Assembly: GCF_007000325.2 (NCBI RefSeq)
Contig: NZ_CP117267.1
Span: forward strand, 3,645,687 to 3,709,686
Direction of reading: 5' to 3'
DNA: 64,000 nucleotides
Origin: Rhizobium rhododendri
Lineage (GTDB): Bacteria > Pseudomonadota > Alphaproteobacteria > Rhizobiales > Rhizobiaceae
Numbering within the stretch: the first letter of the stretch is position 1; each line of letters opens with the position of its first letter. Made by a program: the position numbers and the translations under genes. Below the pieces are notes generated by a model that was not told the DNA's origin, made no database searches, and saw nothing but the letters and a program-made list of their open reading frames with translations. Of this stretch, positions 1 to 9,218 are shown piece by piece.

Positions 1-1188
1 GGAGACGCCAAGCTGCGAAAACGGCAGGACAGTATTGCTGAAAATCAGTGGCACATCGGGTGCCTGCCATCGCTGCGTCGCCAGTACGTCGCGGCGGTTG
101 TCCACTGCCCGGTCAGTCGATGTGACCAGGCTGTCGATGGCGGTGTCTATCGATTGCCACGAAGGACCCGTGACCAGCAGAACCGGTCCGCCGCTACGGG
201 GATCGTTGACGAACGTTGCCACAGGGGCCACTTGTGCCGCCGGTGGCAGTGACGGAAAGAGTGGCTGCAGTTCGCTTGCCGTCCCGACAAGAACAGTGAG
301 CTTGCCCGGTGCCAAGGCTGGCAGGCCGGCGGTCTGGAAGTTGAAGGACTGGTTGGGCATGCCGCTCAGTACCGAAAGGCCCTGCGCCAGTCGCATGAGC
401 GGTTTCGTGGTGCCAGGCTGGGCAAGCCCAGGCACGACGAAGTCGAATTCAGTCGCGCCCTTTTCGTCGACGCCCACCGCGCGGACACCATCGGTGCTCA
501 CCAGCCGCGCGGCTTCCGTACCGCCAAAACTCAGATAAGTGCGGCTCGGGTCGATATCCGTCCAGAGTTCGTAGGTCGAGGAGATGCTGCAGTCCGTCCG
601 GTGGCGCTGTTGCATCTCGAAGCTCACCAGGTTGGAGCCTGCCTGCAACAGCCCGGGCGGCACGTCGAAGCTGAGCTCTTCCGGCTTTTCGGAAGAACGT
701 ATGGGCGTCGATCCGACCGAACGGCTGTTGATGAGAACAGTCAGTTGAGACGCTTCGGGCGCGACGACGATAGCGTTCTGATAGGCGAGGTTGAGCTTGA
801 CCGGAGCGGCCGCTTGCGCCGGTGTCAGATAGATCGACCATGTCTTCTTGTCGATTTCGCCGTTCAGGCCAAGATCCGAAGCCGGGACGAGGAAGCGCCT
901 GAAGCGCTCGGTCGTGACAGGCTTGCCAACCGGAGTACCTGCGCTTTTTGGCGGGGCCGCGGCGGTCGGCACGGGTGGTGGCTTTGCGGTGGTCGGCACG
1001 GGTGTAAAGGGCGGTATGGCCGGCTGCGCGGCAGGCGCGGCGGGTGCCGGCTGAACCGATGGGCTCGCGGGTGCTGCACCCTTCGGCCGCTCAGGCGTCA
1101 TGTCGAAGGGCGTCGTCTGCGCGAGGGCAAATGGCGCGAGCCATGTTGTAGCGAGCGCGGCTACGACCGCGATACGACCCGGCCTCAT
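1..1188 (-). CDS. bcsB: Cellulose synthase periplasmic subunit BcsB (3' end outside window)
   Basis: Read from ATG at 1188 this frame stays open for 396 codons to the window edge, so the C-terminal half is missing. It begins with a signal peptide (MRPGRIAVVAALATTWLAPF, then ALAQ), followed by a Pro/Ala-rich linker of about 60 residues, then a folded region with the BcsB-like stretch around LNLAYQNAIVVAPEASQLTV and a conserved-looking RTDCSISSTYELWTDID. BcsB is the periplasmic, membrane-anchored partner of BcsA that guides the nascent glucan. Its start codon overlaps the bcsA stop (ATGA), which indicates translational coupling and one operon. The family call rests on context plus recognisable sequence; the missing end prevents a length check. 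Confidence 0.88.
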   Translation of the reverse strand, partial: MRPGRIAVVAALATTWLAPFALAQTTPFDMTPERPKGAAPASPSVQPAPAAPAAQPAIPPFTPVPTTAKPPPVPTAAAPPKSAGTPVGKPVTTERFRRFLVPASDLGLNGEIDKKTWSIYLTPAQAAAPVKLNLAYQNAIVVAPEASQLTVLINSRSVGSTPIRSSEKPEELSFDVPPGLLQAGSNLVSFEMQQRHRTDCSISSTYELWTDIDPSRTYLSFGGTEAARLVSTDGVRAVGVDEKGATEFDFVVPGLAQPGTTKPLMRLAQGLSVLSGMPNQSFNFQTAGLPALAPGKLTVLVGTASELQPLFPSLPPAAQVAPVATFVNDPRSGGPVLLVTGPSWQSIDTAIDSLVTSTDRAVDNRRDVLATQRWQAPDVPLIFSNTVLPFSQLGVS

Positions 1189-3377
1189 TGTGCGCCCGCC
1201 TTCACTGGCTGGATCTGCTCCTCGGGCTTGCCTTTGAAACTGCGGAAGAAATACACAAGCCCGCGGCTCGTCTGGTAGGCCGATACACCGAGAAACCAGA
1301 TCGTTCCCCTGATCAGCCCGGGATTGCGGCGACGGGAGAGCTGGAATTGCGTCCACTGGTCTGAGTTTGCAAAGATCAGATCCGCGATCAGGCGGTGATC
1401 CAGCGCGCTTTGTGGATTGTAGAGGCAGCCGATCGCCGTGATTTCGCCGCTAGGCTGGGTGTTGCGCACGGTGACGATCAATGTCTCTTCCTGGGCGCCG
1501 CTGTAGGGCCTGAACTTGATCGTCGCGCGAGTGTCCACTCCCAGCGGATCGAAGGTCTTGCTGAAGACGTGCAGCCTCGCACCATGAACGGATACGTCCT
1601 CGATAGAAGCCGGATACCAGCGTCCGTCGACGCCGAATTCGCACCGTCGGTTAACACGCACCCGCCGCGACGAAGACCGCTCGCCGCGCTCGGAGACAAC
1701 GCCGAGAGCGCAGCCGGCCATGATTAGGTTGAGCAAGGTCCAGCCGGCAACGACCAGCGTCACGTCTGCCTTGTAGGGCTCGGCGTAAAGGCGGTAGATC
1801 GCCATTCCGAAAGCTACCAGCAGAACCCCAAAGATGACGAAGAACGGTCGGCTGATTTCGGAAAGGCGCGCGACGGCAATGGATTCGTCCTTGGCCGTCA
1901 CCTTGAATGTCGGCTTGCGCGGATTGAGGATGACCGAGATCACCGCCGGCAGCAGGTGCACCGTCTGCACATATTCATAAAGCTCTGAGATCCAAGGCCA
2001 GCGGAACGAGCCGTAGAGATAGTTCTGCATCATCATGTTCACGACCATGTAGGCGAGCGAATAGGCCAGGAACTCGCCGCCCGACGAGGTGAAGATCTCG
2101 AGATTGAAGAAAAGATAGAACAGCGGCGCGAACAGGAACATCGTCCGTGGGAACGGGAAGAGCCAGAACAGCGTCGACGACATGTAGCAAAGCCGCTGCG
2201 GCAGGGAGAGCCCGCGCTTGAAGAGCGGGAAGCGGAAACGCAGGATCTGCATCATGCCCTGCGCCCAGCGGCTGCGCTGGCCGATGAAGCTGGCAAAGGT
2301 CGCCGGCTGGAGGCCCGCGATCAGCGGCTTGTCGACATAGATGCTGTTCCAGCCTCGCGAGTGCAGCTCGATCGCCGTTTCGCAGTCCTCGGTGATGCTG
2401 ACGCCACTGAATCCGTTGGTTTCAGCCAGCGCCTTGCGCCTGAGGACGGCAGCAGAGCCGCAGAAAAACGAGGCGTTCCACTTGTCGAGACCGCGCTGGA
2501 TAATGCCGTAGAACATCTCGTTCTCGCTCGGCATGTGGTCGAACGTCTGCAGATTGCGCTCGATCGGGTCTGGATTGAGAAAGAAATGCGGTGTCTGGCA
2601 CAGGAAGAGCTTCGGATCGTCGTCGAAGTAGCCAACGGTTTCGAGCAGGAAATCACGTGCCGGCGCGTGGTCGGCATCGAAGACGGCGATGAGCTCGCCC
2701 GTCGAGTGCTGCATGCCGTTGTTGAGATTGCCGGCCTTGGCATGCTCGTTGCGATCGCGGGTCATGTAGCGAACGCTGAGTTGCTCGCACAGTTCCTGCA
2801 ACTGGATGTGGCGGAGGGAAGCGGCTTGCGCATCGAGGATGTTGTTGGCATTGCGCTTTTGCAGTGTACTGCCGTCGTCGAGCAGCCAGACGGTGACCTT
2901 CTCGGGTGGATAGTCCATGGCCTTGGCCGCCGCCAGCGTATTGCCGAGAAGCGCCGCATCTTCGTTGTAGGTCGGCACGAACACATCGACATGCGGAAAC
3001 TTGCCCTCGGTGGCGGCACGAGAGGGTCGTGGCGGCAGCGGCATGGCAACGACAAACAGGCTGAGCGCGCCCATCATCACGCTGTACATTTCGGCGAGAT
3101 AGACGAGGAAGCCCGGAATAAAGTTTTCAGGCTGATTGATTGGCGGCAAGGTGCTGGTCGTCCGCCAGAACACGTAGCGCAGAATGATCGAGCTTCCGAA
3201 GGCGAGCGCTACGAGGCGCCATTTTCCCTCGCCCTGGAACAGCTTGATCAGCGCCATGATGATGACCACCGTGACACTGACGATCAATTGCGTCTGGAGG
3301 CTGATCGGCAGGGTGATGAGGGTAATTACGCATACCGCGACGATCATCCAGATCAGGATACTGGCGGCTTTGCGCAT
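1185..3377 (-). CDS. bcsA: Cellulose synthase catalytic subunit BcsA with C-terminal PilZ domain
   Basis: This inner-membrane GT2 enzyme polymerises UDP-glucose into beta-1,4-glucan and extrudes it. The 730 residues show N-terminal membrane helices (about 5-45 and 58-110), the GT2 motifs D167-D168-G, D234-A-D236, T329-E330-D331 and Q367-R-S-R-W371, a second membrane block (about 400-560), and a C-terminal PilZ domain. The PilZ signature is present as an Arg cluster at 571-578 (R574xxxR578) and D594-V-S596-V-H-G599, so activation by cyclic di-GMP is expected. AAAGGAA lies 6 bases before ATG at 3377. Length is shorter than the roughly 870-residue enterobacterial BcsA but normal for rhizobia. 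bcsB follows with a 4-base overlap. Confidence 0.97.
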   Translation of the reverse strand: MRKAASILIWMIVAVCVITLITLPISLQTQLIVSVTVVIIMALIKLFQGEGKWRLVALAFGSSIILRYVFWRTTSTLPPINQPENFIPGFLVYLAEMYSVMMGALSLFVVAMPLPPRPSRAATEGKFPHVDVFVPTYNEDAALLGNTLAAAKAMDYPPEKVTVWLLDDGSTLQKRNANNILDAQAASLRHIQLQELCEQLSVRYMTRDRNEHAKAGNLNNGMQHSTGELIAVFDADHAPARDFLLETVGYFDDDPKLFLCQTPHFFLNPDPIERNLQTFDHMPSENEMFYGIIQRGLDKWNASFFCGSAAVLRRKALAETNGFSGVSITEDCETAIELHSRGWNSIYVDKPLIAGLQPATFASFIGQRSRWAQGMMQILRFRFPLFKRGLSLPQRLCYMSSTLFWLFPFPRTMFLFAPLFYLFFNLEIFTSSGGEFLAYSLAYMVVNMMMQNYLYGSFRWPWISELYEYVQTVHLLPAVISVILNPRKPTFKVTAKDESIAVARLSEISRPFFVIFGVLLVAFGMAIYRLYAEPYKADVTLVVAGWTLLNLIMAGCALGVVSERGERSSSRRVRVNRRCEFGVDGRWYPASIEDVSVHGARLHVFSKTFDPLGVDTRATIKFRPYSGAQEETLIVTVRNTQPSGEITAIGCLYNPQSALDHRLIADLIFANSDQWTQFQLSRRRNPGLIRGTIWFLGVSAYQTSRGLVYFFRSFKGKPEEQIQPVKAGAQ

Positions 3378-3507
3378 GGTTATTCCTTTACCTCAAGTCA
3401 ACACTCAAGCACGACGCGATCATGGCGACGACACCAAGCACCGTGACACCGGATGGTTGACAAACCGTTCATGCTACTCGTCTCTTGATCGATATAATCG
3501 CAAGACC

Positions 3508-4476
3508 TTAGTTAGGAGCAGGCACAATGACCGCCGGAGCTGCTGTCGTGCTGCTTTTGTCGTCGCCGATCGGCGACGGAACGACCGGCCCTCTGGGCGC
3601 CGGCGCGGGTGGCTGCTGTTGCGCGACCGGACGCGGTGCTGCGCGCGGTTCTACGCTGCGCGGGCTTTGCGGTGCGATGCCAGGTGACGTCGCCGGCAAT
3701 TGGAAAGCGGCTGGCAACTGGCCGGCGCTCGTAGGCGATACCACCGGGTAGATCGGATTACCGGTGCGGCCAAGCGTCGGATCGACCGGTGGAGCGCTGT
3801 CATACGGGTTCCAGCCGGGAGCCGGGAAAGTGCCTGTGATGGTGTAGCCATACATGACACGAAGCAATTGCTCGGCGGTTGCATGTGTGTCGCAAAGTCG
3901 CAGCCGGACCTGCACGGTACCGCGATTCTGAAAAGCACCACGAGCATTGTCGCTGGAGCGCACCTGCTGCCACGCATAGAGGCAGGTGTCGCCCTGTGCA
4001 CTTTTGCCCGTGGCATAGCCGAACGGTCCGTAGTTGTTCTGGACGTAGATGCCGGACCGAACCATCGCCACGCCAGGCAACGCACGACGCATATCCCTGT
4101 CGACCGTGCTGTCGCGGATCGAGGCATAGCCGAGGCCCTTGCGGTTGTCGTAGTCGAGACCGACCGGCCCGAAGAACGTCACCTGCAGATCGTTCTGCCC
4201 CGAGGTTGCGGCTGAGGTAAAGAGGTAGATGTCCTGCTGGACGGCGTTGTTGTAGGAGTGCTGCACGACATTGACGATCGACGGACCGCCCGGAGGTGGC
4301 AGCGCGAAAGCCTTGTCGCTCGTCACCGTCTCCGCGGGACCGGGAACCCGGATCCCATCCTTCGACGCGCAGCCGGATATCGCCAGCGCCGCCGTGAGCC
4401 ACAGCGCGCCATAGACACCTTTTGTCATGCGTGACGGCGCGACATGCCGAATCAGAGAACGAGGGACCATGCGCAT
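3508..4476 (-). CDS. bcsN: Cellulose biosynthesis lipoprotein BcsN
   Basis: The protein has a lipoprotein signal ending in a lipobox (LAISGC), so it is probably anchored in a membrane on the periplasmic side. The rest is a globular region of about 200 residues followed by a Pro/Ala/Gln-rich tail. Position upstream of bcsA in the same direction (130 bases) matches BcsN of rhizobial and agrobacterial cellulose loci, a protein of undefined biochemical role in cellulose production. ATG codons at 4476 and 4470, and ATG 4428 (start MTKGVYGALWLTAAL), are all possible; the last gives a more typical lipoprotein signal but no good ribosome site is visible for any. Identification is by recalled family resemblance and context. 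Confidence 0.8.
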   Translation of the reverse strand: MRMVPRSLIRHVAPSRMTKGVYGALWLTAALAISGCASKDGIRVPGPAETVTSDKAFALPPPGGPSIVNVVQHSYNNAVQQDIYLFTSAATSGQNDLQVTFFGPVGLDYDNRKGLGYASIRDSTVDRDMRRALPGVAMVRSGIYVQNNYGPFGYATGKSAQGDTCLYAWQQVRSSDNARGAFQNRGTVQVRLRLCDTHATAEQLLRVMYGYTITGTFPAPGWNPYDSAPPVDPTLGRTGNPIYPVVSPTSAGQLPAAFQLPATSPGIAPQSPRSVEPRAAPRPVAQQQPPAPAPRGPVVPSPIGDDKSSTTAAPAVIVPAPN

Positions 4477-4692
4477 GAAATAGCCAAATGCGCTACATAA
4501 GCAACATGAACATCGTTTTGCGGGTATTGGTGGGTGCGCTGAGGGCCCCGGTCGCGAATGAAATCTTCTGCCACGCGTGCCTTTCCGGCGACAATTGACA
4601 AGCCAGCGTGGATGAAGAACATGCCCTCGAGATTGCGTGATGCCCGGGAGTGCAGCGCGCCATTCAGAAAAATCAGGGCAGGAGACGGCAAA

Positions 4693-5835
4693 ATGGCAGG
4701 CGATATCGGCATGTTCGAAGCGGGAAGCTTCATCGGGCGCACCTGGGATGCGGCCAAGGATGGTCCATCCGTTGTCGTTATCCGCGACGGCACTGTCTAT
4801 GACGTCACGTCACGAGATATTCCGACCGTCTCCGCCCTTCTTGAGATGGACGATCCCGTCGCTTTTCTAAGCACGCAGGCGGGCGAAGCTGTCGGCAGCC
4901 TCGAGGCGCTGTTTTCGGCGGACGCCAATTCGCCCCACACCTTGCTGGCGCCGATCGACCTGCAGGCTGTCAAAGCTTGCGGCGTCACGTTCGCGCGCTC
5001 GATGCTGGAGAGGGTGATCGAGGAGCGCGCTGCCGGTAATCCGGATCTGGCGAACAGCATTCGCGGCCGCATCACATCCATCATCGGCGACAGCCTTCGC
5101 AATCTGAAGGCGGGATCGCCGGAGGCCGCCAAGGTCAAGGCGGCTCTGATCGAGGACGGTGTCTGGTCGCAATATCTGGAAGTCGGCATCGGCCCGGATG
5201 CCGAGGTCTTCTCCAAGGCGCAGGTACTCTCCTCCGTGGGTCACGGTGCCGATGTCGGCTTGCACCCCATTTCCAAATGGAACAACCCAGAGCCGGAAAT
5301 CGTGCTGGTCGTCGATAGCCGGGGGCGCGTCAAGGGCGCAACGCTCGGCAACGACGTCAACCTGCGTGACGTCGAGGGCCGCTCTGCCCTGTTGCTCGGC
5401 AAGGCCAAGGACAACAATGCTTCCTGCTCGATCGGGCCGTTCATCCGGCTGTTCGACGATACTTATTCCATCGACGACGTCCGCAATGCCGACCTCGATC
5501 TCACAATAGAGGGAGAGGACGGCTACGTGCTGCACGGCAAGAGTTCGATGAAGGAGATCAGCCGTGATCCGCTCGATCTTGTCTCCCAAACAATGGGGCG
5601 GCATCACCAGTATCCCGACGGAATGGTGCTGTTCATGGGGACGCTTTTCGCGCCGGTCGAGGACCGCGACGTGCCGGGGCAGGGCTTTACCCACAAGATC
5701 GGCGATGTCGTGACGATTTCGAACGACAAGCTGGGCGCACTGCGCAACCGCGTCATGCTGTCGACAGATTGCCCGCCCTGGACTTCAGGCATTGCAAAGC
5801 TCATGCGCAATCTGGCGTCGAGGGGCCTGCTCTAG
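4693..5835 (+). CDS. Fumarylacetoacetate hydrolase (FAH) family protein
   Basis: This is a soluble 380-residue member of the FAH superfamily, whose members cleave C-C bonds or dehydrate 2-keto acids using a divalent metal. The C-terminal half carries the family signature: NPEPE at 198-202 (metal ligands probably E200 and E202) and GNDVNLRDVEG (D221). The length and the motif following it (LLLGKAKDNNASCSIGP) resemble FAH-family proteins annotated near sugar-acid catabolism genes, such as 2-keto-3-deoxyarabonate dehydratases, but no such genes are adjacent, so the substrate is not assignable. ATG 4693 is chosen because GGAG lies 8 bases upstream; the frame is open further upstream to 4558 without a good ribosome site. 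Confidence 0.85.
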   Translation: MAGDIGMFEAGSFIGRTWDAAKDGPSVVVIRDGTVYDVTSRDIPTVSALLEMDDPVAFLSTQAGEAVGSLEALFSADANSPHTLLAPIDLQAVKACGVTFARSMLERVIEERAAGNPDLANSIRGRITSIIGDSLRNLKAGSPEAAKVKAALIEDGVWSQYLEVGIGPDAEVFSKAQVLSSVGHGADVGLHPISKWNNPEPEIVLVVDSRGRVKGATLGNDVNLRDVEGRSALLLGKAKDNNASCSIGPFIRLFDDTYSIDDVRNADLDLTIEGEDGYVLHGKSSMKEISRDPLDLVSQTMGRHHQYPDGMVLFMGTLFAPVEDRDVPGQGFTHKIGDVVTISNDKLGALRNRVMLSTDCPPWTSGIAKLMRNLASRGLL

Positions 5836-5846
5836 GAAGCCCCTCG
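5819..5846. terminator. Hairpin between convergent FAH-family gene and treY
   Basis: Arms CGAGGGGC (5819-5826) and GCCCCTCG (5839-5846) pair perfectly over 8 bases with a 12-base loop. The hairpin overlaps the end of the FAH-family gene and the 21-base gap before the treY stop, so it could terminate both transcripts. There is no clear T-run on either side, which weakens the call. Confidence 0.45.
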
Positions 5847-5856
5847 CTCGCTGCGG

Positions 5857-8505
5857 CTACTCGGAGACGAGCAGCGCCACTGGTGAAGTGGCCAGCAGGG
5901 CTGCCAGTTTCAGGGGCTGGCTTGTCTCGTGGACCGTACCGTCGATGACATTTCGCACTCTGCCGGCAGCGCGCTCGGGCAAGGCGATCGCACTGTCTCC
6001 CCAGTAATCGCCGCACGGCCATTCGCCTTCGCCGAGTCCGTAAACCAGCCGAGGAGCAATGGCGACGACCATTTTGTTCTCGTGGCTGCGCAGGAATGCA
6101 ATGGCGTTGTCGGCGCGTTCACCGGTGACGGCCAATGGCTGATAATCGCCTTTAGCAAACAGCGTTGGCTCAGCCTTGCGCAGCGCAAGGCCCTTTTGGA
6201 CGAGGCGCTGCTTGAAGAGTCCCCGGGCAAGCGCGCCCTCATCGCGTGTCTGGAGGGGCACGGCCAGGTCCTCACCCAGGCGTGCAAAGTCTGGCAGGCG
6301 GCGATTGTCGGGATCGACGAGGCTGAGATCCAGTTGCTCGGCGCCCTGGTAAATGTCGGGTATCCCTGGAGCTGCCAGCTTGATGAGCGTCTGTGTCAGG
6401 CCGTTAAACAGGCCCGCCCGCACGAACGGCTGCAGCGTCTTGCGGAAGTCCTGCAGAAAAGCCGCATTGTCGCTCGCAAGCAGGTTGGCCGCGAAAGCCT
6501 TTACGGCGTCCTCGTACGCACCATCCTCCTCGCCCCAGTTGGTGCGCTGCTTGGCCTCGCGCAGCGCTTTCTCGACATAGGCAAGGAAACGGTCGAGCAA
6601 GTCGGCCGGAGCAGGCGCGTCGAGCGCGAGGTCTGCTGGCCAGGCACCGGCGAGTGCCTGATACAGCATCCATTCGAGCCGTGGTTCCGGCGCGGCGCCA
6701 CCCGGCAGGGAAGCGACGGTGGCGGCATTGAGCTTGCGCCAGCGCTCCACGCCATCCAGCCATGCCTCCGGAGCTTCGGTAAGCGCATAAAGCCTCGCCC
6801 GCCCGTCCTCGCCGCGTTTCGTGTCATGTGTCGAGGTTGCGGACAGGCCGGCGGGCTGTGTCTCCATCCGCTTAGCCATCTCGTGGTGGAAGCGTTCGAG
6901 GCCGAATTCAGTGGCAGCAGGTTCGCCGCCGACCTCGTTCAGGCCGATCAGGCGGTTATATCGATAGAACATCGTGTCTTCGATAGACTTCGCCGTCAAA
7001 GGCCCCGTCAATTGCTGGAAGCGGCGTCGGAATTCGAGCGCATCCGCCTTGGCCTCCGGTGCCACATTGCCTTGAAATACCTTGTCGACAAAGGACAACG
7101 CGGCGTGGTCCGCCTTTTCGGACGAGCCACCCGCAGTTTCCACGATAGTGCTCCACATCGCGCCATCGGCCGCGTCGAGGGCGCCATCCGTCCCGTAGGT
7201 CCGATACACCGGGCAGGCGACAAGCAGAGACACCAGCGCCTGTTCCAGTGCCGCTTGCTCGGGCACGTCGCCATTGATCGCTCCGACACTCAGAAGCAGC
7301 TGCAGCAAATTGTTGGTTTCAACAGCGAAGTTTTTCCGGGCAAGCATCGCCTTGACCGCCAGCGCGCCCTCGGCAAATTCCGGCTCACCATCGGCAATTT
7401 CCCGATAGGTATCGGTGATTGCGTTCATTCCGGACGTGTTCACCAGAACGTCGGGCAGGGTAGTGATAAATTCATAGCCGGTGGTTCCGGAGATCGGCCA
7501 TGCCTCTGGCAGCGTCTCTCCTTCGGCGAGGATTTTCTCGACGACGATATAGGTATCCTCACCCACGGCACTGCGCAGACGCTCGAGATAGGCGGCGGGA
7601 TCTGCCAGCCCGTCGATATGATCGAGCCGCAATCCATCAACGGCACCATTGCGCACCAGTTCGAGTGTCAGCCGATGTGCATCGTCGAAAACAGCCGGGT
7701 CTTCGACGCGCAAGCCTACAAGACCGGTCACCTCGAAAAAGCGACGATAGCTGAGCTCGCGCGGCGCGTCCTTCCAATAGATCAGCCGCCAGGGCTGTTC
7801 ATCCACCACGGTCTGGAGCGAAGCGGGGTCACTGAACTTCTGCGCTAGCGCCTTGTTTATCTCTGCCGCCTCGCCAGAGAGCATGTCGCGCATGCTCTGG
7901 TGAAATTCCGTCTCCCGCCGTGGATCTGCATCAGACGCCAGAGTGCACATTGCAGCGACGACCGGGAGATCAAGTCGCGACAGCACGGCGGCATAGGTAC
8001 TCGGCGCCAGCGGCAGCCGCTGCTCGTAGTAGGCAACAGTGAGCGTGCCCGCATCCGCGTCCACAGTCAGCGTCAGTTCGCCTGCCTCCAACGCATCCTG
8101 CAGCGGCTTTCCGAGGATAGGCAACGTCAGCTTTCGGCTCCAGTCGATGTCGAAATGCTGGCTGAAAGGGCTTTCCTCACCCCACTCGACGACGCTGCGC
8201 CACCACGAATTTTCCAGCGAGGCGGCCATATGGTTTGGAACGATGTCGACCAGCAGGCCTATTTCGGCCTCCCGCAGCGCCTCAGACAACTTGTCGAACC
8301 CCTCGCGGCCGCCAATCGCGGGATCGATCTCGTTGGTGTCGGTGACGTCGTAGCCATGGGTTGAACCCTTGGTGGCGGTGAAGATCGGTGACGCGTAGAG
8401 ATGGCTGATGCCCAATTGGCGGAGGTAAGGAACCATTTTCCGGGCATGGTCGAAAGTCATGCCGTCGCGAAACTGGATGCGATAGGTAGAATTGGGCAAA
8501 GTCAT
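5857..8505 (-). CDS. treY: Malto-oligosyltrehalose synthase TreY
   Basis: TreY is a cytoplasmic GH13 enzyme that converts the reducing-end alpha-1,4 linkage of maltodextrins into an alpha-1,1 linkage; TreZ then releases trehalose. The 882-residue protein shows TYRIQFRDGMTFDHA at the N-terminus, region I VDIVPNHMA (D87-H92), nucleophile D295 in GLRLDHIDGLADP, acid/base E323 in VVEKIL, and a C-terminal PDIYQGAEQLDLSLVDPDNRR typical of TreY. Start 8505 (MTLPNSTYRI) is preferred because the longer frame to 8610 adds an Arg-rich stretch not seen in the family. treZ is not in this window; glgX at 31 kb can supply maltodextrins from glycogen. Confidence 0.95.
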   Translation of the reverse strand: MTLPNSTYRIQFRDGMTFDHARKMVPYLRQLGISHLYASPIFTATKGSTHGYDVTDTNEIDPAIGGREGFDKLSEALREAEIGLLVDIVPNHMAASLENSWWRSVVEWGEESPFSQHFDIDWSRKLTLPILGKPLQDALEAGELTLTVDADAGTLTVAYYEQRLPLAPSTYAAVLSRLDLPVVAAMCTLASDADPRRETEFHQSMRDMLSGEAAEINKALAQKFSDPASLQTVVDEQPWRLIYWKDAPRELSYRRFFEVTGLVGLRVEDPAVFDDAHRLTLELVRNGAVDGLRLDHIDGLADPAAYLERLRSAVGEDTYIVVEKILAEGETLPEAWPISGTTGYEFITTLPDVLVNTSGMNAITDTYREIADGEPEFAEGALAVKAMLARKNFAVETNNLLQLLLSVGAINGDVPEQAALEQALVSLLVACPVYRTYGTDGALDAADGAMWSTIVETAGGSSEKADHAALSFVDKVFQGNVAPEAKADALEFRRRFQQLTGPLTAKSIEDTMFYRYNRLIGLNEVGGEPAATEFGLERFHHEMAKRMETQPAGLSATSTHDTKRGEDGRARLYALTEAPEAWLDGVERWRKLNAATVASLPGGAAPEPRLEWMLYQALAGAWPADLALDAPAPADLLDRFLAYVEKALREAKQRTNWGEEDGAYEDAVKAFAANLLASDNAAFLQDFRKTLQPFVRAGLFNGLTQTLIKLAAPGIPDIYQGAEQLDLSLVDPDNRRLPDFARLGEDLAVPLQTRDEGALARGLFKQRLVQKGLALRKAEPTLFAKGDYQPLAVTGERADNAIAFLRSHENKMVVAIAPRLVYGLGEGEWPCGDYWGDSAIALPERAAGRVRNVIDGTVHETSQPLKLAALLATSPVALLVSE

Positions 8506-8708
8506 TGGATACCTGGCAGAGTGGGAAGGCCGTCGGGCGGCGCAGTCAGCAAATTGGCTTCCCGGGAGCCGATTTAAGGCCGCAAGGAAACGAATTAACC
8601 GGCCACACAACGCCGTTAGCCTCTCGGTGAAGCCTCGACCTGCAAACTTGCGGAAGCAAAATAAGTTCCGTCCACTGGCGATGTGGGGTGGCCGCAGGGC
8701 GCCTCCGT

Positions 8709-9182
8709 CTAGTGGGTCGGTGCCGGTTGCAATGCCGGCTGGCTGCGTGCGGCCGTCAGCTCTGCGGTAGTGTGGTTGAGGCGGTCGGCCAGCACCCTCA
8801 TGATATCCACGGCCATTTCGGGGAAGTCGGAGAGCAGCTTGAGGAAGTGCTCTTTGCTGATCCGCAGTGCCTCGACATTCGAGGTGGCCTTTACGGTCGC
8901 AGTACGGGAGACGTCGCAGAGGATGGCGATTTCTCCGACAATCGAATTGACATCGACATCGGCGACCTTGATCTCACCGGTCGGCGTATCGACTAGGATA
9001 TCGGCGGTTCCTGCCAGCACGACATAGGCAGCGTCGCCGAGATCGCCCTGGTGGAAAAGTATCTGGCCAGCACGGTAGCTGACGCGATCGGAGGTGAAGG
9101 CGAGCAGTTTCAGCTTCGCCGGCGCAATGCGTGCGAAAATCGGCACTCGCCGCAACATTTCGACTTCATCTCTTAACAGCAT
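8709..9182 (-). CDS. Stand-alone cyclic-nucleotide-binding domain protein
   Basis: The 157 residues are essentially one Crp-type cNMP-binding beta-roll with a short C-terminal helix and no HTH DNA-binding domain or enzymatic domain. The phosphate-binding cassette is intact (VGEIAILCDVSRTATVKA: Gly-Glu, then Arg-Thr-Ala), so it could bind cAMP or cGMP. It lies 36 bases downstream of the degenerate ABC exporter on the same strand and is therefore likely co-transcribed. A regulator acting by protein-protein contact is a reasonable inference; the partner is unknown. Three cyclase-fold genes lie 13-19 kb away. Confidence 0.85.
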   Translation of the reverse strand: MLLRDEVEMLRRVPIFARIAPAKLKLLAFTSDRVSYRAGQILFHQGDLGDAAYVVLAGTADILVDTPTGEIKVADVDVNSIVGEIAILCDVSRTATVKATSNVEALRISKEHFLKLLSDFPEMAVDIMRVLADRLNHTTAELTAARSQPALQPAPTH

Positions 9183-9218
9183 GCGCGTTCAACCCCGGGA
9201 TCACAGCCGCCAGATAGC

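Noticed and set aside
5929..7848. Rightward open frame of about 640 codons within treY
   Set aside because: It is fully antisense to the TreY catalytic domain, with no domain or ribosome site.
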